From: Saccopteryx bilineata
Lineage: Eukaryota > Chordata > Mammalia > Chiroptera > Emballonuridae
Direction: 5' to 3'
DNA: 64,000 nt
Assembly: GCF_036850765.1 (NCBI RefSeq)
Contig: NC_089493.1
Location: 187,211,140 to 187,275,139 of the forward strand
In this document: piece by piece, positions 32,585 through 44,381 of the stretch
How positions within the stretch are numbered: the first letter of the stretch is position 1
Layout of the letters: each line of letters starts with the position of its first letter
Position numbers and translations under genes: made by a program
The notes under the pieces: generated by a model
The model's database searches: none
Seen by the model: only the letters and a program-made list of their open reading frames with translations
What the model was told of the DNA's origin: nothing

Positions 32585-34325
32585 AGACAGAGTATCCATA
32601 CGGTGCTAGGTTCAGTTTCACTTCTTGTTTTCTTTGTATTATTTGAACTTTTCCTTTCGCTATTCAAAGATAAATACGCAGAAGGAGGGAGAGTATACAT
32701 ATATATTTACATACAATTTTGAGATGTAAAATGTCCAATTTATTATATCTTGATCATTGCAATAGTCCAGGATAGATATGTGTCCCATTGTTGCTTACCT
32801 ATAATTATGAATATTAAAAATACAGAGAAAAATAGTTTCAACAAGGGTATGCAAAGCATCCCTTCTGCTATACATTTAAGGGAACAATAATAATTCAGAA
32901 TAACTTTTAAGTTTTTACATTTCACTTATGGCCATATTTTAGAAATAAAATTTTTTTAAATGTGCTATTTTTTGTTTATTTTGTATTATTTTAAGTTTTG
33001 GAAATCAGCTATCTGCTTAATATTTCTGTAGTCAGCTGTTAGTAATCAACTTAATTTCTAATGACTGTTTCGCTTTCATTCATTACATACAGTGTCTTAT
33101 GAAAGAAAAAGCACATTCTTGTCCTTTAATTCACGGGCTCTCTACAACACGCCCGTGTGACTAGGAAGCCCCACTGTTCCCCTTATACAGAAAAAGAATT
33201 AAAGCTCTGAAAAGATGTTTTGTCCAATGCCATCTAGTATCCAGAATTCTAACCCCATTCCAAGAAGATGCTGTAGGCAGAACCTCATGATCTAGAGAAA
33301 TAATTGATCAGTGTATTTTATTGCTAAGGAGCTCAGATACTATCTAGTCTAATCAGATGTAAAAATGATAGCAGCTCAGAGATGTCCAGTGCCACAAACC
33401 CCACACCTGCCATCTGAACTTCTGAGGGATGAAATAAAGACTATTTCCAAATTTCTCAACACCTGGCTTCTGGTCTCTTTCCATTCTTTTAGTAGGATAT
33501 TCCTTCTTAATTTTTGCAGTACTTTTTAAATGTCTATCATTGACCAGTACTTTTCATATCACAGAATCTTGAATAATTTAGATCAGTTAAAAAGGATGTG
33601 TATGGGCCACCAAGTCTGATTCAACCTCTTCATTTTCTGGACAAGAAAATAAAACCTAGTATAGTTAAGTTTCCTAGTATGGCCCAGCCATACCCTAAAA
33701 TGCATGGTGAATGCTCTTTGTGATGACCTTAGTTGCTCAATTTATTTGCAAGCATAAACTCAGATTTTATGATTGTCAATTAAAGCAGCTCTCTTGCTAC
33801 ATCCCTGTTGTGTTGGAAAAATCACCAACCAGCAAATCCTGTCTGTGGTAGGTATTCTCAGAGCCAGAAGAGAAATAAATGTTCATGAATAATATAATGA
33901 AGATCCATTATTGTAATATATCCTGAAACTGTTGACTATGACTGACAGCACAAGATAGAAGCATGGTTTGGCTATAGTTACCATATATAGCCATTGCCTT
34001 GGAAGAGCTGAAATAAGGAAATGAATTTCAACATGAACACCAATTCTATAAGTATTTTCATGTTAAATATATTGAATATATTCATGTGCCATGTAATACA
34101 TGCAAAATGGAACCTGTGACAATGTACAATTTTATTGTACATAGTTACATACATGCACGCCTACACAGTGTGTATTGTGGCATTCAGTTCCTATCTGTAT
34201 ACAATAGCATAGTTCAAAAGTACCTTTTCTGTTAAAACTACTGAAGCTTGATTCTCAACACTTTGCTATCTTATCTTCCTTCCCTTCAATCTCTCAGTTA
34301 ATAGGATTTCTATAAACCACCATGA
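32585..34325. other. Unique AT-rich sequence, nothing firm
   Basis: Weak MIR-like patches occur near 33175-33260 and 33340-33440. No exon or RNA gene is supported. Confidence 0.45.
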
Positions 34326-34329
34326 CAGT

Positions 34330-34401
34330 GGTCTTGGTAGCTCAGCAGATTAGTCTGTGGGCTTTCATCCTTGGAACCTGGTTCAAATTCAGGCCCAACC
34401 A
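34330..34401 (+). tRNA. tRNA-like relic (pseudogene or SINE head)
   Basis: A 72-nt segment resembles a tRNA: A-box-like TAGCTCAGCAGATTAG near 34338, a good T arm CCTGG-TTCAAAT-TCAGG (34377-34393) containing the B box GGTTCAAATTC, and acceptor ends GGTCTTG/CCCAACC with three mismatches. The acceptor mismatches and irregular anticodon arm argue against a working tRNA. It may be the head of an ancient tRNA-derived SINE. Confidence 0.45.
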
Positions 34402-34404
34402 AGA

Positions 34405-35065
34405 TGTCCAATAATCTTCCATGGATGGATTGCTCTCAAGGGGCATGAAGCCAAGTTTATCTTTGAAACTGATTTGGAGTTGTATTTGTACCCTTTCTAA
34501 AACTTGAGGATTCTTTCATATGACTGAGGAAAAAAGTATATAATACAGGCATACACTCTTTCAGTCATGGAGTAGCATGCTTCTGAAAAAAACTCAATAA
34601 GATGTCTCAGAAACTAACCCATGGAATTTTATTTTTCTTTCATAATCATCAGTGTGCTTGGAATATCCAAAAGTAAAGAATTATTCCTTTCACATGTCCT
34701 TCTAACCCCTTTATCCCAAGGGTCTGAGAGCAGCTTTCACTGTTCCTCATACCATATGCTAACTCTATATCATTGCACATGGGTAGACTAATTGTAGAGT
34801 GATTTTATTATATGTAATTAAGAGCATGTGACAATGTTTCTTTGTTGTCTATTCTGCGTTATATCCAAACATGCCTGAGTTGCAAGTTCAACCTACCGAA
34901 CTTTTCTTTCTTTATGTCTGTAGTCAACAACTCTCTGGTCATGCAGGAAAATTTGCCATTAATATATACCATACTTCTTTTATTTTTCAACGTTTAATTC
35001 ATTTACATCTTCTCACCACATTTCTTGTCACTTGCTGGAGTGCCTTCTGTCTTCATTTTTAGTCT
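34405..35065. other. Unique sequence, nothing identified
   Basis: No repeat, exon or RNA gene is supported. Confidence 0.5.
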
Positions 35066-35074
35066 CCACTATCC

Positions 35075-35457
35075 TTTTTATATTTTTATTATAAATATTT
35101 TAGCAAGAAAGAGACAGACAGACAGGAAGGGAGGGAGGGAGATGAGAAGCATTAATTCTTCATGTGGCACCTTAGTTGTTCATTGATTGTTTTCTCATAT
35201 AAGCTTTGACTGGGGGGCTCCAGCTGAGCCAGTGACCCCTTGCTCAAGCCAGCGACCTTCAGCTTCAAGCCAGTGACGATGGAGTCAGTCTATGATCTCA
35301 CACTGAAGCCAGCAACCCCACACTCAAGCTGGTGAGCCAATGCTCAAGTCAATGACCTCGAGGGTTGGAACGTGATTCCTTAGCATCCCAGGCCAGTGCT
35401 CTATCCACTATGCCACTGTGGATAGAGCACCACTGTGTCCACTGATCAGACCTTACT
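35075..35457 (-). mobile_element. tRNA-derived SINE, long type, with internal hairpin
   Basis: Antisense long-type SINE with repeated 'aagccagtgac' units, a (GGGA)n patch near 35129 and an eroded head ending near 35457. The tRNA-like head carries an extra inverted copy of its own A-box region (see 35396-35430). The flanking ACTATCCTT near 35068 and 35460 is a likely target duplication. Confidence 0.85.
35396..35430. repeat. Perfect 13-bp hairpin inside SINE head
   Basis: GTGCTCTATCCAC (35396-35408) and its exact complement GTGGATAGAGCAC (35418-35430) are separated by 9 nt. The family consensus carries only the first arm here, so the second arm is an inverted local duplication, as produced by template switching during replication. 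Confidence 0.9.
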
Positions 35458-35569
35458 AGACTATCCTTAATGGACTGACTGGCTTTATTTCCTCCCCCAA
35501 ACTGTGTGTCTGCCATGTCAGTCCACAAAGTCTCAAATTTTTATACAGCATATCAGAAAAAAATACTAA

Positions 35570-35655
35570 ATTGTAAGTCAGGTAACCAGCCTTCTATTCA
35601 TTTCTGTGTTAGTAATTAGCTGTGTGATTTAGAGTGAGATATTGATGAGGACAGT
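35570..35655 (+). repeat. MIR fragment
   Basis: The text 'taaccagccttctattcatttctgtgttagtaattagctgtgtgatttagag' resembles the 5' half of MIR (…tctgccacttactagctgtgtgacctt…). Confidence 0.6.
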
Positions 35656-35694
35656 GATAGTGATAAAACAATAAAAATAATCATAGTTTTTTTT

Positions 35695-35915
35695 TATTAT
35701 CTGCTAGATTCTAGAACATGTGCTGGGTGTTTTTTCTAAGCCTTTTTTTTTTAATATGTCACCATTAATGTATAACCTCAATGTTTAATCCTAAAAATAG
35801 CTTATTTGTAAAACTCACCCTTTTTGTAGAAAAGGATATGGAGAACTTTAGGCAGTTTGCCAAGAAGAAATGTAGCCCAGAATTCAACCCAGTTCTCTTT
35901 GATTGCTTTGTCTAA
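35695..35915 (-). repeat. MIR SINE, antisense
   Basis: The text 'acatgtgctgggtgttttttctaagcc', 'tgtagaaaaggatatggagaactttaggcagtttgccaag' and 'gcccagaattcaaccca' is the antisense MIR order. Confidence 0.7.
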
Positions 35916-36764
35916 TATCTAGTGGTGATCTTGCTGATTCTCACCTCTTAATCTCTTTAAGTGTCACCTATCCAATGATGGGATCTTAACAAATGACCCC
36001 AAAGTCCTACACAGAGAACTGCAATAGTTTTATAAATTCTTGTTTATTTCCACTGAACTATATATTTTTTGTATAGATTAGCTCTCTCCTCTTTGATGGA
36101 TACATATAAACCATAAATGTATAATGAAATCAGTGCAAAGTATTCCATTAAGATTTTTTTGTATGTAAAATGTGAATTTTAAGTATACATAGCCTCCAGT
36201 CTTTTATTTGCACTAAAAGCAGAAATAAAACACTCCAGAACGCACTTCATTGAATGATTTTCTCACCAAAGGTTAGAATCCTTCATACTTCGAAGAAATT
36301 TTTATTTTAAGCAAGTAGAACAACATATTTATCAAAATTTTTATAAACTAAAACTTGAGATAGTTGAATATTCTTAATGTCTTTGTTCTCACATTCCCCA
36401 GACCATGAACTTTCAAACCTTTTAAAATAGGAAAGGATTAAAAATGACATATAAATTTGAAAGAAACTATTGTCTATTACTAATTATAAGCAGATTTATT
36501 CAGAATGAATAATATCTTTTTAAAAAAATGTTCATGACCTTTTATTCCCCCAAATGATGGAGGAGCAGGAATGGCTAGCAAATTTTCTATTAGGAATCAA
36601 CGGAGTTTGTAAATATATTCAAAGTTCAGAAGTTGCCACAGATATCTTAGGGCCCTCAAACCTGAAGTATTTACTATCTGTCCCTTTTCTAAAAATATTG
36701 GACAAAACCTGGTCTAGAAGAGAAAGGAGGCATTGAGTAAGGAAACACATACATCTTTAATTTT

Positions 36765-36800
36765 TTTTAAAGACTTTATTCATTTTAGAGAGGAGAGAAG

Positions 36801-36851
<51 letters not shown>

Positions 36852-36947
36852 GAGGAGCAGGAAGCATCAACTCCCAAATGTGCCTTGACTAGGTAATCCC
36901 AGCATTCCAGGTCGACGCTTTATTCACTGTGCCACCACAGGTCAGGC
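36765..36947 (-). mobile_element. tRNA-derived SINE, short type, B box deleted
   Basis: The head GCCTGACCTGTGGTGGCACA ends at 36947 and a (GA)n run of about 40 bp marks the pyrimidine tract. A perfect 15-bp duplication, TACATCTTTAATTTT, lies at 36750-36764 and 36948-36962. Compared with 50634-50842 it lacks about 20 nt that include the B box ('gggtttcaaactggcgacct'), so it could not be transcribed well by RNA polymerase III. Confidence 0.93.
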
Positions 36948-36969
36948 TACATCTTTAATTTTAATGAAA

Positions 36970-38980
36970 GGATGTCAGATGCTATTAGAGCAAATAAAAT
37001 GATAGATCTGATTTGAATGGTATGGTTAGGCTACTGTTACAACAACATCACTAATAACCACAGATCTCTGTGGCCCTAATACAAAAGTTTATTTTTTTTG
37101 CCCACACAAAGCCAGCTATCATTCTTTCAACCCTTTGTCACATCATTCCTCCTTGTGGTGTCTCAGTAATCTTCTTAGGTCCTCCGTCTCCATCATCTCA
37201 ACAAGCTCACTGTTCAAAAGAAAGTCTGGAGAATTCAGCACGAGGTTTTCACCCCTCTAGCCTGGAAGTGACCCTTGTCATTTCTGCTCAAATGTCATTG
37301 GCCAGAACTGGTCATATGGCCTTGCTTTTACAGCAGAGAGCCTGAGAAGTAAAGTAGCTCGTGTATGCTTAAGTAGGAAAAGAGGTCTCGAAATTGTTGA
37401 GCACTAATAATATCTGCCACATCAGGAAAGTCTATTTGAAAAAATTATATTTAATCTGAAGTCTGAAGATAGAGAATCAATCAGACAAGTAAGGAGGAAA
37501 CAAGATCAGACAGAGAAAACAGGATCTGAGAATATGGAAACAAAACCAAACATCATGAAAGCGATCTGTTGGTATTTTCCAAGAACCAAGGAAGACCAAC
37601 AATTTGTAGGGAAAATGGAATCAGATGCCACTTGGGAAGGGTTCAGGAGAAAGGTGTAGCAGGGCCTTGTAATCTCTGTGTAAGTTTGAATATTTTTCAG
37701 TGGGCCATCAGTGATAGGTTGTTAAACCCAGGCAAGATATCATCTCACTTACGGTATAAAAGAACCAAGCTACCTTCTCAGCCGAGAACGATTTGGAGAA
37801 TTTGTCTGTGTTAGGCAAACCCAGGTGGAAGTCTTTCTTTTTTATTGTAAATTTCTTGTGCTGAGGATGTCATTTACAGGTATTAAATAAAAATTTTAGC
37901 AAATCATTTTGCCCCTTAGGGTCATAAAAGAACAGTTATAAGAATTAATAAAAACTATTCTATTATAGAGATTAAGATCTACACATAAACCAAAAAGAAA
38001 TTCAACCTACTCCTTGCCGCACATCCTCCAAACCCGTCTCTGTTTATACAGATTATGTATCAGCAGGAAGATTAATGGTCAAGAATGCTATCAGGAGCCT
38101 GTTTTGTTTTCCTTGTTATAAAATGCAGTTTAGGGAACCTCTCTATCCTAAAAGAAATCCCTTGTTTGCTTTCTCATTTCCTTCCTTTTCTCTCTTCAGC
38201 TGCCAAACAGTTTTTGTAAGTTAAAGAGATGGATTTTTATGAAACAAAAAAAAATATCATTTTTTGGTTGACTCTTGGGTATAAAGTTTGTAAATACAAG
38301 GTACCTAAATTATGGAGCTCTGAATAATATATGTGATGTTATAAATTCAGTTTTGATGTTTTCACAGCTAGCTAAACAACATAACTCATCCACAGTGTAA
38401 TCACACCTTTTATAACAATTCGTATATACATATATCAGGTTAATTATAGTCTACGTGTCTGACAAGAATTTTATGACAGCTCAAACAGCTTTCACTTCTC
38501 TCTGTAAGTAGATGATATCTTGTCTTCTTGTGAGCTCATTTTATTAGTTGCATTCAGCTTGAACTATTGAGAAAGAATGCTTCAAAATCCGTAGTTTGAG
38601 TTCTTGAGATCGCTAAGAATCTAAATGCAATTTCATGTGTTCCTTTCCCAATTAAAGTTAACCCTGAGTTTTGCGACATGTGTCACCTCCTTCTGAATAC
38701 TTTTCTAGAAGGAGCCAGGTATGAGCCAGCGCCTTTTATGACTATTGACTCTGAAACAATTTGCCAGAGATGAGACTCAGTTAACAGTTCCTGGGCTAAT
38801 AATCCCAATTATCATTTAGCATACTGTATTTTTGAGGGTCAGCATACTTCTTTTATTTCGATAAGATGAAAAATATATATGGTGAAGTCAGTGATACTGG
38901 AGAAACTGAAGGAGTTAAAAAGAACTGACAGAATCTTAATATATAGTTAATTTAGGGTACTTGATATAGCCCCCCCCCAA
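36970..38980. other. Mostly unique sequence
   Basis: No firm repeat. The 91-codon frame at 37070-37345 sits in pyrimidine-rich text resembling L2, without domains. Positions 38640-38880 contain balanced-composition text with TTATCATTTAGCATAC and ATAATCCCAATTATC words and may be conserved, but this is untested. Confidence 0.4.
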
Positions 38981-38984
38981 AAAT

Positions 38985-39155
38985 GAATAGGTGTACCAGG
39001 TACTGTTGTAAGCACTATTCAGGTTACCTCTGCTTCAATCCTTATGAAAACTCCGAGGTAGAGATATTATTTCTATTTTACAGGATAAGAAATTAAATCT
39101 TAAGCATTTGCTTTCTGTTATAGGGACTTAATACATGACAGATTAGAAATATAAA
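38985..39155 (-). repeat. MIR SINE, antisense
   Basis: The text 'gtaccaggtactgttgtaagcactattcagg', 'aatccttatgaaaactccgaggtagagatattatttctattttacagg' is a close antisense MIR match. Confidence 0.85.
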
Positions 39156-39442
39156 TCTAGTCATTTTCTCCAGACCGAATTTTTGATCATAGTTTCACCT
39201 AACTTGTACTCTTCCTTTTATAAACAAGAAAATTAAAGAAATGCTTTTTATATTCCAAAAAAGTACTGAGTCCGGGCAGCAGTTTGGCATGAGGATTAGC
39301 CAGATTAATGATAGTTCAATCGTCATAAACATAGGGCAGTCCTTCTGGTATGCCACAAGTCTTTGAGCCACTTGACAATCTCTTTATGTATGTAAGTGTT
39401 CACATGGCGGTTTACAAAAAAATACTATAAATAGATATATGC

Positions 39443-39445
<3 letters not shown>

Positions 39446-39478
<33 letters not shown>
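39446..39478. repeat. (TG)n microsatellite
   Basis: About 16 uninterrupted TG units. Likely polymorphic, with possible Z-DNA potential. Confidence 0.97.
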
Positions 39479-39480
<2 letters not shown>

Positions 39481-39639
39481 AGATGATCTATAAAGAGATA
39501 CAAATACCAAAGATGACTAATGACACCATTTAAAACTAAACATTCTCTAGCAGACTGTATTGTAATTAAAAGAAGTATTTAATTTGGGTCAAGAAAGAGT
39601 TACAATAATAATTAGCTGTTACAAATAAAATAAATATTT

Positions 39640-39830
39640 TTTTGAGTGTGCTGACATCATGGTAGGTACTATGCCAAAATTGAGTAATTTAAGCCTTTCA
39701 GAGAATCATAATTCATTTTTTTTTAAACAGGTGGTGTTTTAAAATGTTGAAAAACTCATTAGGGTCACAGAACTAGTGAGCAGAGAAGGGATTCTAGGAT
39801 AGATCTTTCTGTCACTATGGTCGATGTTTG
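39640..39830 (-). repeat. MIR SINE, antisense
   Basis: The text 'ggtaggtactatgccaaaattgag', 'cattagggtcacagaactagtgagcagagaagggattc' follows antisense MIR (…aaggtcacacagctagtaagtggcagagccgggattc). Confidence 0.7.
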
Positions 39831-39834
39831 TGAG

Positions 39835-41815
39835 TGTGTGTTTACCTTTGAAACACTGCTTTTGATCAGATACATTGTAAGTAAAATTATGTGAAAATGG
39901 ATTGCAGTTTAAAACTCAATTAGCAAGAGTTAATAAGTCGACATAGCTAAAAACTAAATGCAGTTTTTCCTTGTGTTAATTAAAATATGGTTTCCATAGC
40001 AAAGAAGGGGCGACCCTGAACCTCTTTAGTCTGCAGTGTTCATACCACACCTGGAATCTTGGCTTCCAGCTGGGGCCACAGAAGTGAAAAACAACACTGA
40101 AAAACGGCAGAGTGTGAATGACAGACACCAAGATCATCTCACGAGGAACAGGGAGGAAAACAGAGCATTTTTAAGTTGGAGAATTTTTCTTTTTTAAGTG
40201 TGGCAATTGGGTCAAGCAAGACAACTGTTCTTTCATTCCTAACGGATTTCTTTGTATGAAAAATTCAATGTTTCAGTGTGACTGGAGAAGACACAGGTCA
40301 AATGATAGGTGTTAGTTCAAAAAGGTCTGAAACTCAATATAAAAATAATTTATTATTGGATCACTCTGACATCCAGTAGAAGCACTTTTAGGAGTAGGAA
40401 TTTTTTCTTTGGGACTAGAGAGGCTCAACGTCAAGTAGTTATTACCTGCTATAATTTGTGACTTTCTGATTAGTTCCCAGATTGGATAATTCCAATTATT
40501 GCTTTGAATCTTGGCAACATAGTTTATTTAAAAAAATATATTTTTTACCTAGTATTTTGTTTTTGTTTGTTTGGATGAGCTGGGAGCATTGAGAATGATA
40601 GGTCTGCCATTTTGAAGGTTCCAAAGCATTTTCATTGTGACTGTCACTCTCTGACTTTGAAAAGCTTGGGAAACAACTTTGCCAATGGCGTGAAGATGAA
40701 AAATCTGCTATCAGAATTCTCTCTCTAATCTTAACAATCGGACCATCTGTTTTGCGTTTATAAAGAAATTATGTTATTTTCATGATCATGACGATTCTTG
40801 TCCACAAAGATGCCCACGGTGAAAATAAAAAAAGCTTACAAATTTTACAATTTTCTTGCAATTTTAAGTGTCCGTAGTCTTTCAGCCCTCTTTCGTGACA
40901 CGTGACCCCTTCTCAGCAAGTTAGGTTTGGGGTCCAGGCTCCACCCCTTTAGCTGTGGTCTCCACTCATTGTCTTCGTCCTTCTCAGTTCTGTTAAATAG
41001 AATTTTGTCTGAAATGTAATTCTCTCCTCGAGTCCGGGTCTTGTGCTTCCCCATACAACTGGGCCCTTGTTGCAAATGAGACAGATTACGGTTGGTTTAT
41101 TTGCATTAGTGATTTCTATTAAAAATTAACCGCATGAAATTCTTATAGATTAATCTGTTTTATTTGTTGTATGTTCCATGCATATTTTATGAATATATAT
41201 GTGTGTACATAAAATAGCTATAACTGGGCAATGGACATACATAAATTTAAATGGTAACTAGGTATATATGTGGGACCCAATTGTTTGCATGGGTGTGAGA
41301 GGGTTTTCTTGTGTGTGTGTGTGTGTGTACGCACACACTTTCACAAATTAATTTCTACAGTGCCATCGTAAGCCCTACTTAATCTCTCCCTTCTAAAACA
41401 GATTTAAACATTTTTTAGTTCAAAGTTTCGTCACCCCTGTGCACTTTGTAGCTTGCTAATTTTGACAGTTATTTCTAATAATTTATTACTCTAAAGTAAA
41501 GCTGTTCAATTAATGCCATACAGTTCAGCTCTGTGAGGTTTATTAATATTTTGTCTTCTTCGGTTCTCTGGGTGACAAGGGCCTAGGCTGGGAGCCCTGG
41601 GACTCGGAGTTGCCATCTGATTAATAGTGCAGTGCCTGGAACCTGGCATCTGGCAAGTACATGATAATCCCCTACCTGTAAATGATAAATGAAGCACTCT
41701 GAAGGCTCTATATTTTATCCATTTTTTTAAGAAAAAAAAATAATAAAATTTCAGCTCTGCATGAGTTCTGATCTAAATACGTTTAGTAACTGGTGTTTAG
41801 TGTGATGTCAGTTGA
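39835..41815. other. Unique sequence, nothing firm
   Basis: A short (TG)n lies at 41311-41328. The 76-codon minus frame at 40845-41075 has basic composition but no domain that I recognise. No exon is supported. Confidence 0.45.
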
Positions 41816-41819
41816 TCTG

Positions 41820-42180
41820 TTTCTATTTAAGCAAATCTTTATCAAAAAAGGCTTTCCTACATCATAGGCCCTCTTCTAAGTGGTGGGATATGGTTACAGC
41901 AGGGAAGGAAATGGACAAATACCTCTGCTTTCCTAACGTTTACTTTCTAATGGGGAGAGGGGAAAAGAAACACGTTAAACACACCGTGTGACGGGGGGGG
42001 GGGGGGTAAGTGTGGGAGGGGAGGGAAAAGGATGGCCATCACCGGAAGAGACAGAGGGAGAGTTGAATTTTAAATATGTCTGCGGGGAGGCCAGCGGAGA
42101 AGGAGACATTTGAGCAGGTAGCTGTGGAGCTGAGGGATCCAGCCCTGCTCATTGTAGAGGAAGTGCCTTCCCAGTGCGGT
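41820..42180 (-). repeat. LINE-2 3' region, antisense, with poly-G tract
   Basis: The text 'gccctcttctaagtggtgggatatggttacagcagggaagg…gtttactttctaatggggag' and 'ggagaaggagacatttgagcagg' follows antisense L2. A run of 14 G at 41993-42006 interrupts it and is a candidate for unstable length or G-rich structure. Confidence 0.7.
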
Positions 42181-42184
42181 GGGT

Positions 42185-42700
42185 GGGGGTGGGGCTGACT
42201 GGGACAAGCCCGGAAGTAAGAGACTATGTGAGATGTCCAGAGCACAGGTGCTGGTGGATAGCCCATCTCTCTTCAGAACCATGGACACGCCTTGTCACAC
42301 AGCACGAAATCTAAAGTGTTCACCATGGTTTATCAGGCCCCACAAGATTTGTGCTATACCCAGGATGGTGTGCTGAGAGTGAGCTCAAGGGAAACGGGGT
42401 AGGACAAGGGTGAGCATGTAGAAGGTTGTTATAATAACCAGGGTCTCTATCATGGTAGGTGGGACCAGAGAGGGAACAGTGGAAATTACAGTAAGTGATC
42501 TAATTGTGTATATGCCCTGAAGGTAAGAGCCGCAGAATTTGGTGATGAATGCCATGCATTGGGTAAAAGGAAGACAGAAATCAGATGGACTCAGGTTTTT
42601 GACTTGAGTAAATGAAAAAATAGAGGTGTTACCTGCAGTTCAACTTTAAAAGAGGAGAACATGGTCAGGGATGGGGGAAGGCACCATTGGCTTAGTTGCT
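42185..42700. other. Unique or L2-derived sequence, not resolved
   Basis: Purine-rich text may continue the antisense L2 but cannot be aligned by eye. No coding signal. Confidence 0.35.
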
Positions 42701-42703
42701 TTT

Positions 42704-43053
42704 TGTAAGGTATTTTTCCCCGCCAGGAAGGAAGGAAGGGGCGTAGCCACCAAGTGTGAATAGTAAAGGCTTTATTCAGTACAGAGCGCTTCTCCGAGGA
42801 GATTCCCTGGCCTGGAAGATGGAGGTCAGGAAAATCGCACATGGAGAGACCGTGTGGGCAAATTTAAAGGGGTCCTCTAGGGAAGTCGGGCTATTATGAC
42901 TTAGCAAAATCTCACTGGCTGACAGTCAGTCGCTTTTTTCCCAAGGACTCCTAGGAAGTTTCTTTTGGCACGCTTGGTTGTGGGCGGTCCTAGCCAAAGT
43001 TCCCGGGCCTGAGTTCCCCACCTGACCATCCCCCATTATCCACCAACCTTACA
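42704..43053 (-). mobile_element. Solo LTR of an endogenous retrovirus, 350 bp
   Basis: The block is bounded by perfect 8-bp terminal inverted repeats, TGTAAGGT at 42704 and ACCTTACA ending at 43053 (canonical TG…CA), and by a perfect 5-bp target duplication CTTTT (42699-42703 and 43054-43058). On the minus strand it carries a TATA-like TTTAAAT (complement near 42861-42867) and an AATAAAG polyadenylation signal (complement at 42770-42776), about 90 nt apart. No internal viral genes adjoin it, so it is a recombined solo LTR. The family is not identified. The orientation is supported by the order of the signals. Confidence 0.88.
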
Positions 43054-43249
43054 CTTTTCAGGTACTAGATCCTGGTGCCATGATGTATTTCTCTCCGGTC
43101 AGGTGAGTTAAGACTGGGACCGTGAAACACCTGCAGTATGACTCTCAATGAAACAACCTACCCTGCCAACCTGACACCTGTTTTATCAACAACTTACTTA
43201 AAAACCTCTCATTTTGATATTCAGGGAAGCTAGACTTTGGAATCTGATA

Positions 43250-43400
43250 AACCTGTATAGATCTCAGATCTCTGCCACTCGTCGGATTAGTTTTCTGATC
43301 TCTGGAAAGATGTAGCTTTTCTATGCATTAAATTAAGAAATTGATAACATACATAAATAAATTGGTTCCTGGCACTTAGGACGTACAGTGTACTTAATAA
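43250..43400 (+). repeat. MIR SINE
   Basis: The text 'cagatctctgccactcgtcggattag', 'aataaattggttcctggcacttaggacgtacag' matches MIR (…gccacttactagc…cagtgcctggcacatagtaggtgc…). Confidence 0.65.
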
Positions 43401-43404
43401 TGAA

Positions 43405-44165
43405 AAACTCTCATTGCTGTCGTTATTGTAACTATTCTAAACCTTGTCATTGGGTTGAAATGAAAATTCTACCTACGGCTTATCTGCCAAGCCCTTTTAA
43501 GGAATATTAGAATAACACAGTCTGCTGAGTTTATGCAGTTATTATGTAGCTGGTGATGAAATAAATTCATCAACTTATTTGTTTTTTAAATGAGTAGTAA
43601 ACGAGAAGAAATAGATAATCAGAATCTAATTTTCCTGACCTTGTGAAAGAAATCTAGCCCAACTGAGAACAGTCTTGTTGAACATGGGGACCTGGATATT
43701 CTGAGTTGTAATTACTACATTCTACCTTCAGCACTAATTACAGAAATCAGTAGATGCTTTAGAGAATGTGTCTTAGCCGCCAAATCCAGACAAACAATGC
43801 TATAATTCAATAATTTTATCAAAGTAATTGCCTGCATTAAAAGGTTGATTTTCTACTTTCCTCTCCAGCTGAAAACTTTGTGTTCTACTAGGGATAAGAA
43901 TGACATCTTCTTCAGCCCAGGCAAGTTAGTCTCAAGTCTCAGAAAATGTCACCTGACAGGGTCTCCTGATACAGGTCTACAGCTAAGTTATATTCACAAT
44001 CTATGTGAATTATTAATATTATTAATATCCATAGTAGTCATATAAATTTATATATCATTTGTGTATGTGTCATTGTTTTATATGTGTTTTACTTCTAGCA
44101 AAAAAGGGAACATGCTATAGTAACTCTTTCAACATGCACCCATTTAACATTCTCGTGTTCATTCC
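43405..44165. other. Unique sequence, nothing identified
   Basis: No repeat or coding signal. Confidence 0.5.
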
Positions 44166-44169
44166 TTAC

Positions 44170-44275
44170 ACTGAACTATTCAATACATGTGAGCTGTAAA
44201 GCAATAAATAAGAAATAGCCCCCTGCCTTCAAGGTGAATATTCTCTAGAGTAGGGCTTTCTAAATTGAAGCCAGT
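44170..44275 (-). repeat. Possible LINE-2 3' fragment, antisense
   Basis: The text 'gagctgtaaagcaataaataagaaatagccccctgccttcaaggtgaatattctctagagtag' resembles the antisense L2 end (…aataagaca…ccctgccctcaaggagctcacagtctagtg). Confidence 0.5.
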
Positions 44276-44381
44276 CAAGGAAATAGTGTTGGAGAAGATG
44301 AAAACTAGATTGCTGAGGAGATAAACTGGGATGTTGATGTATTAGCAACATGCTTCTGCTCTAAGATGTCTCAGAAGCTTT

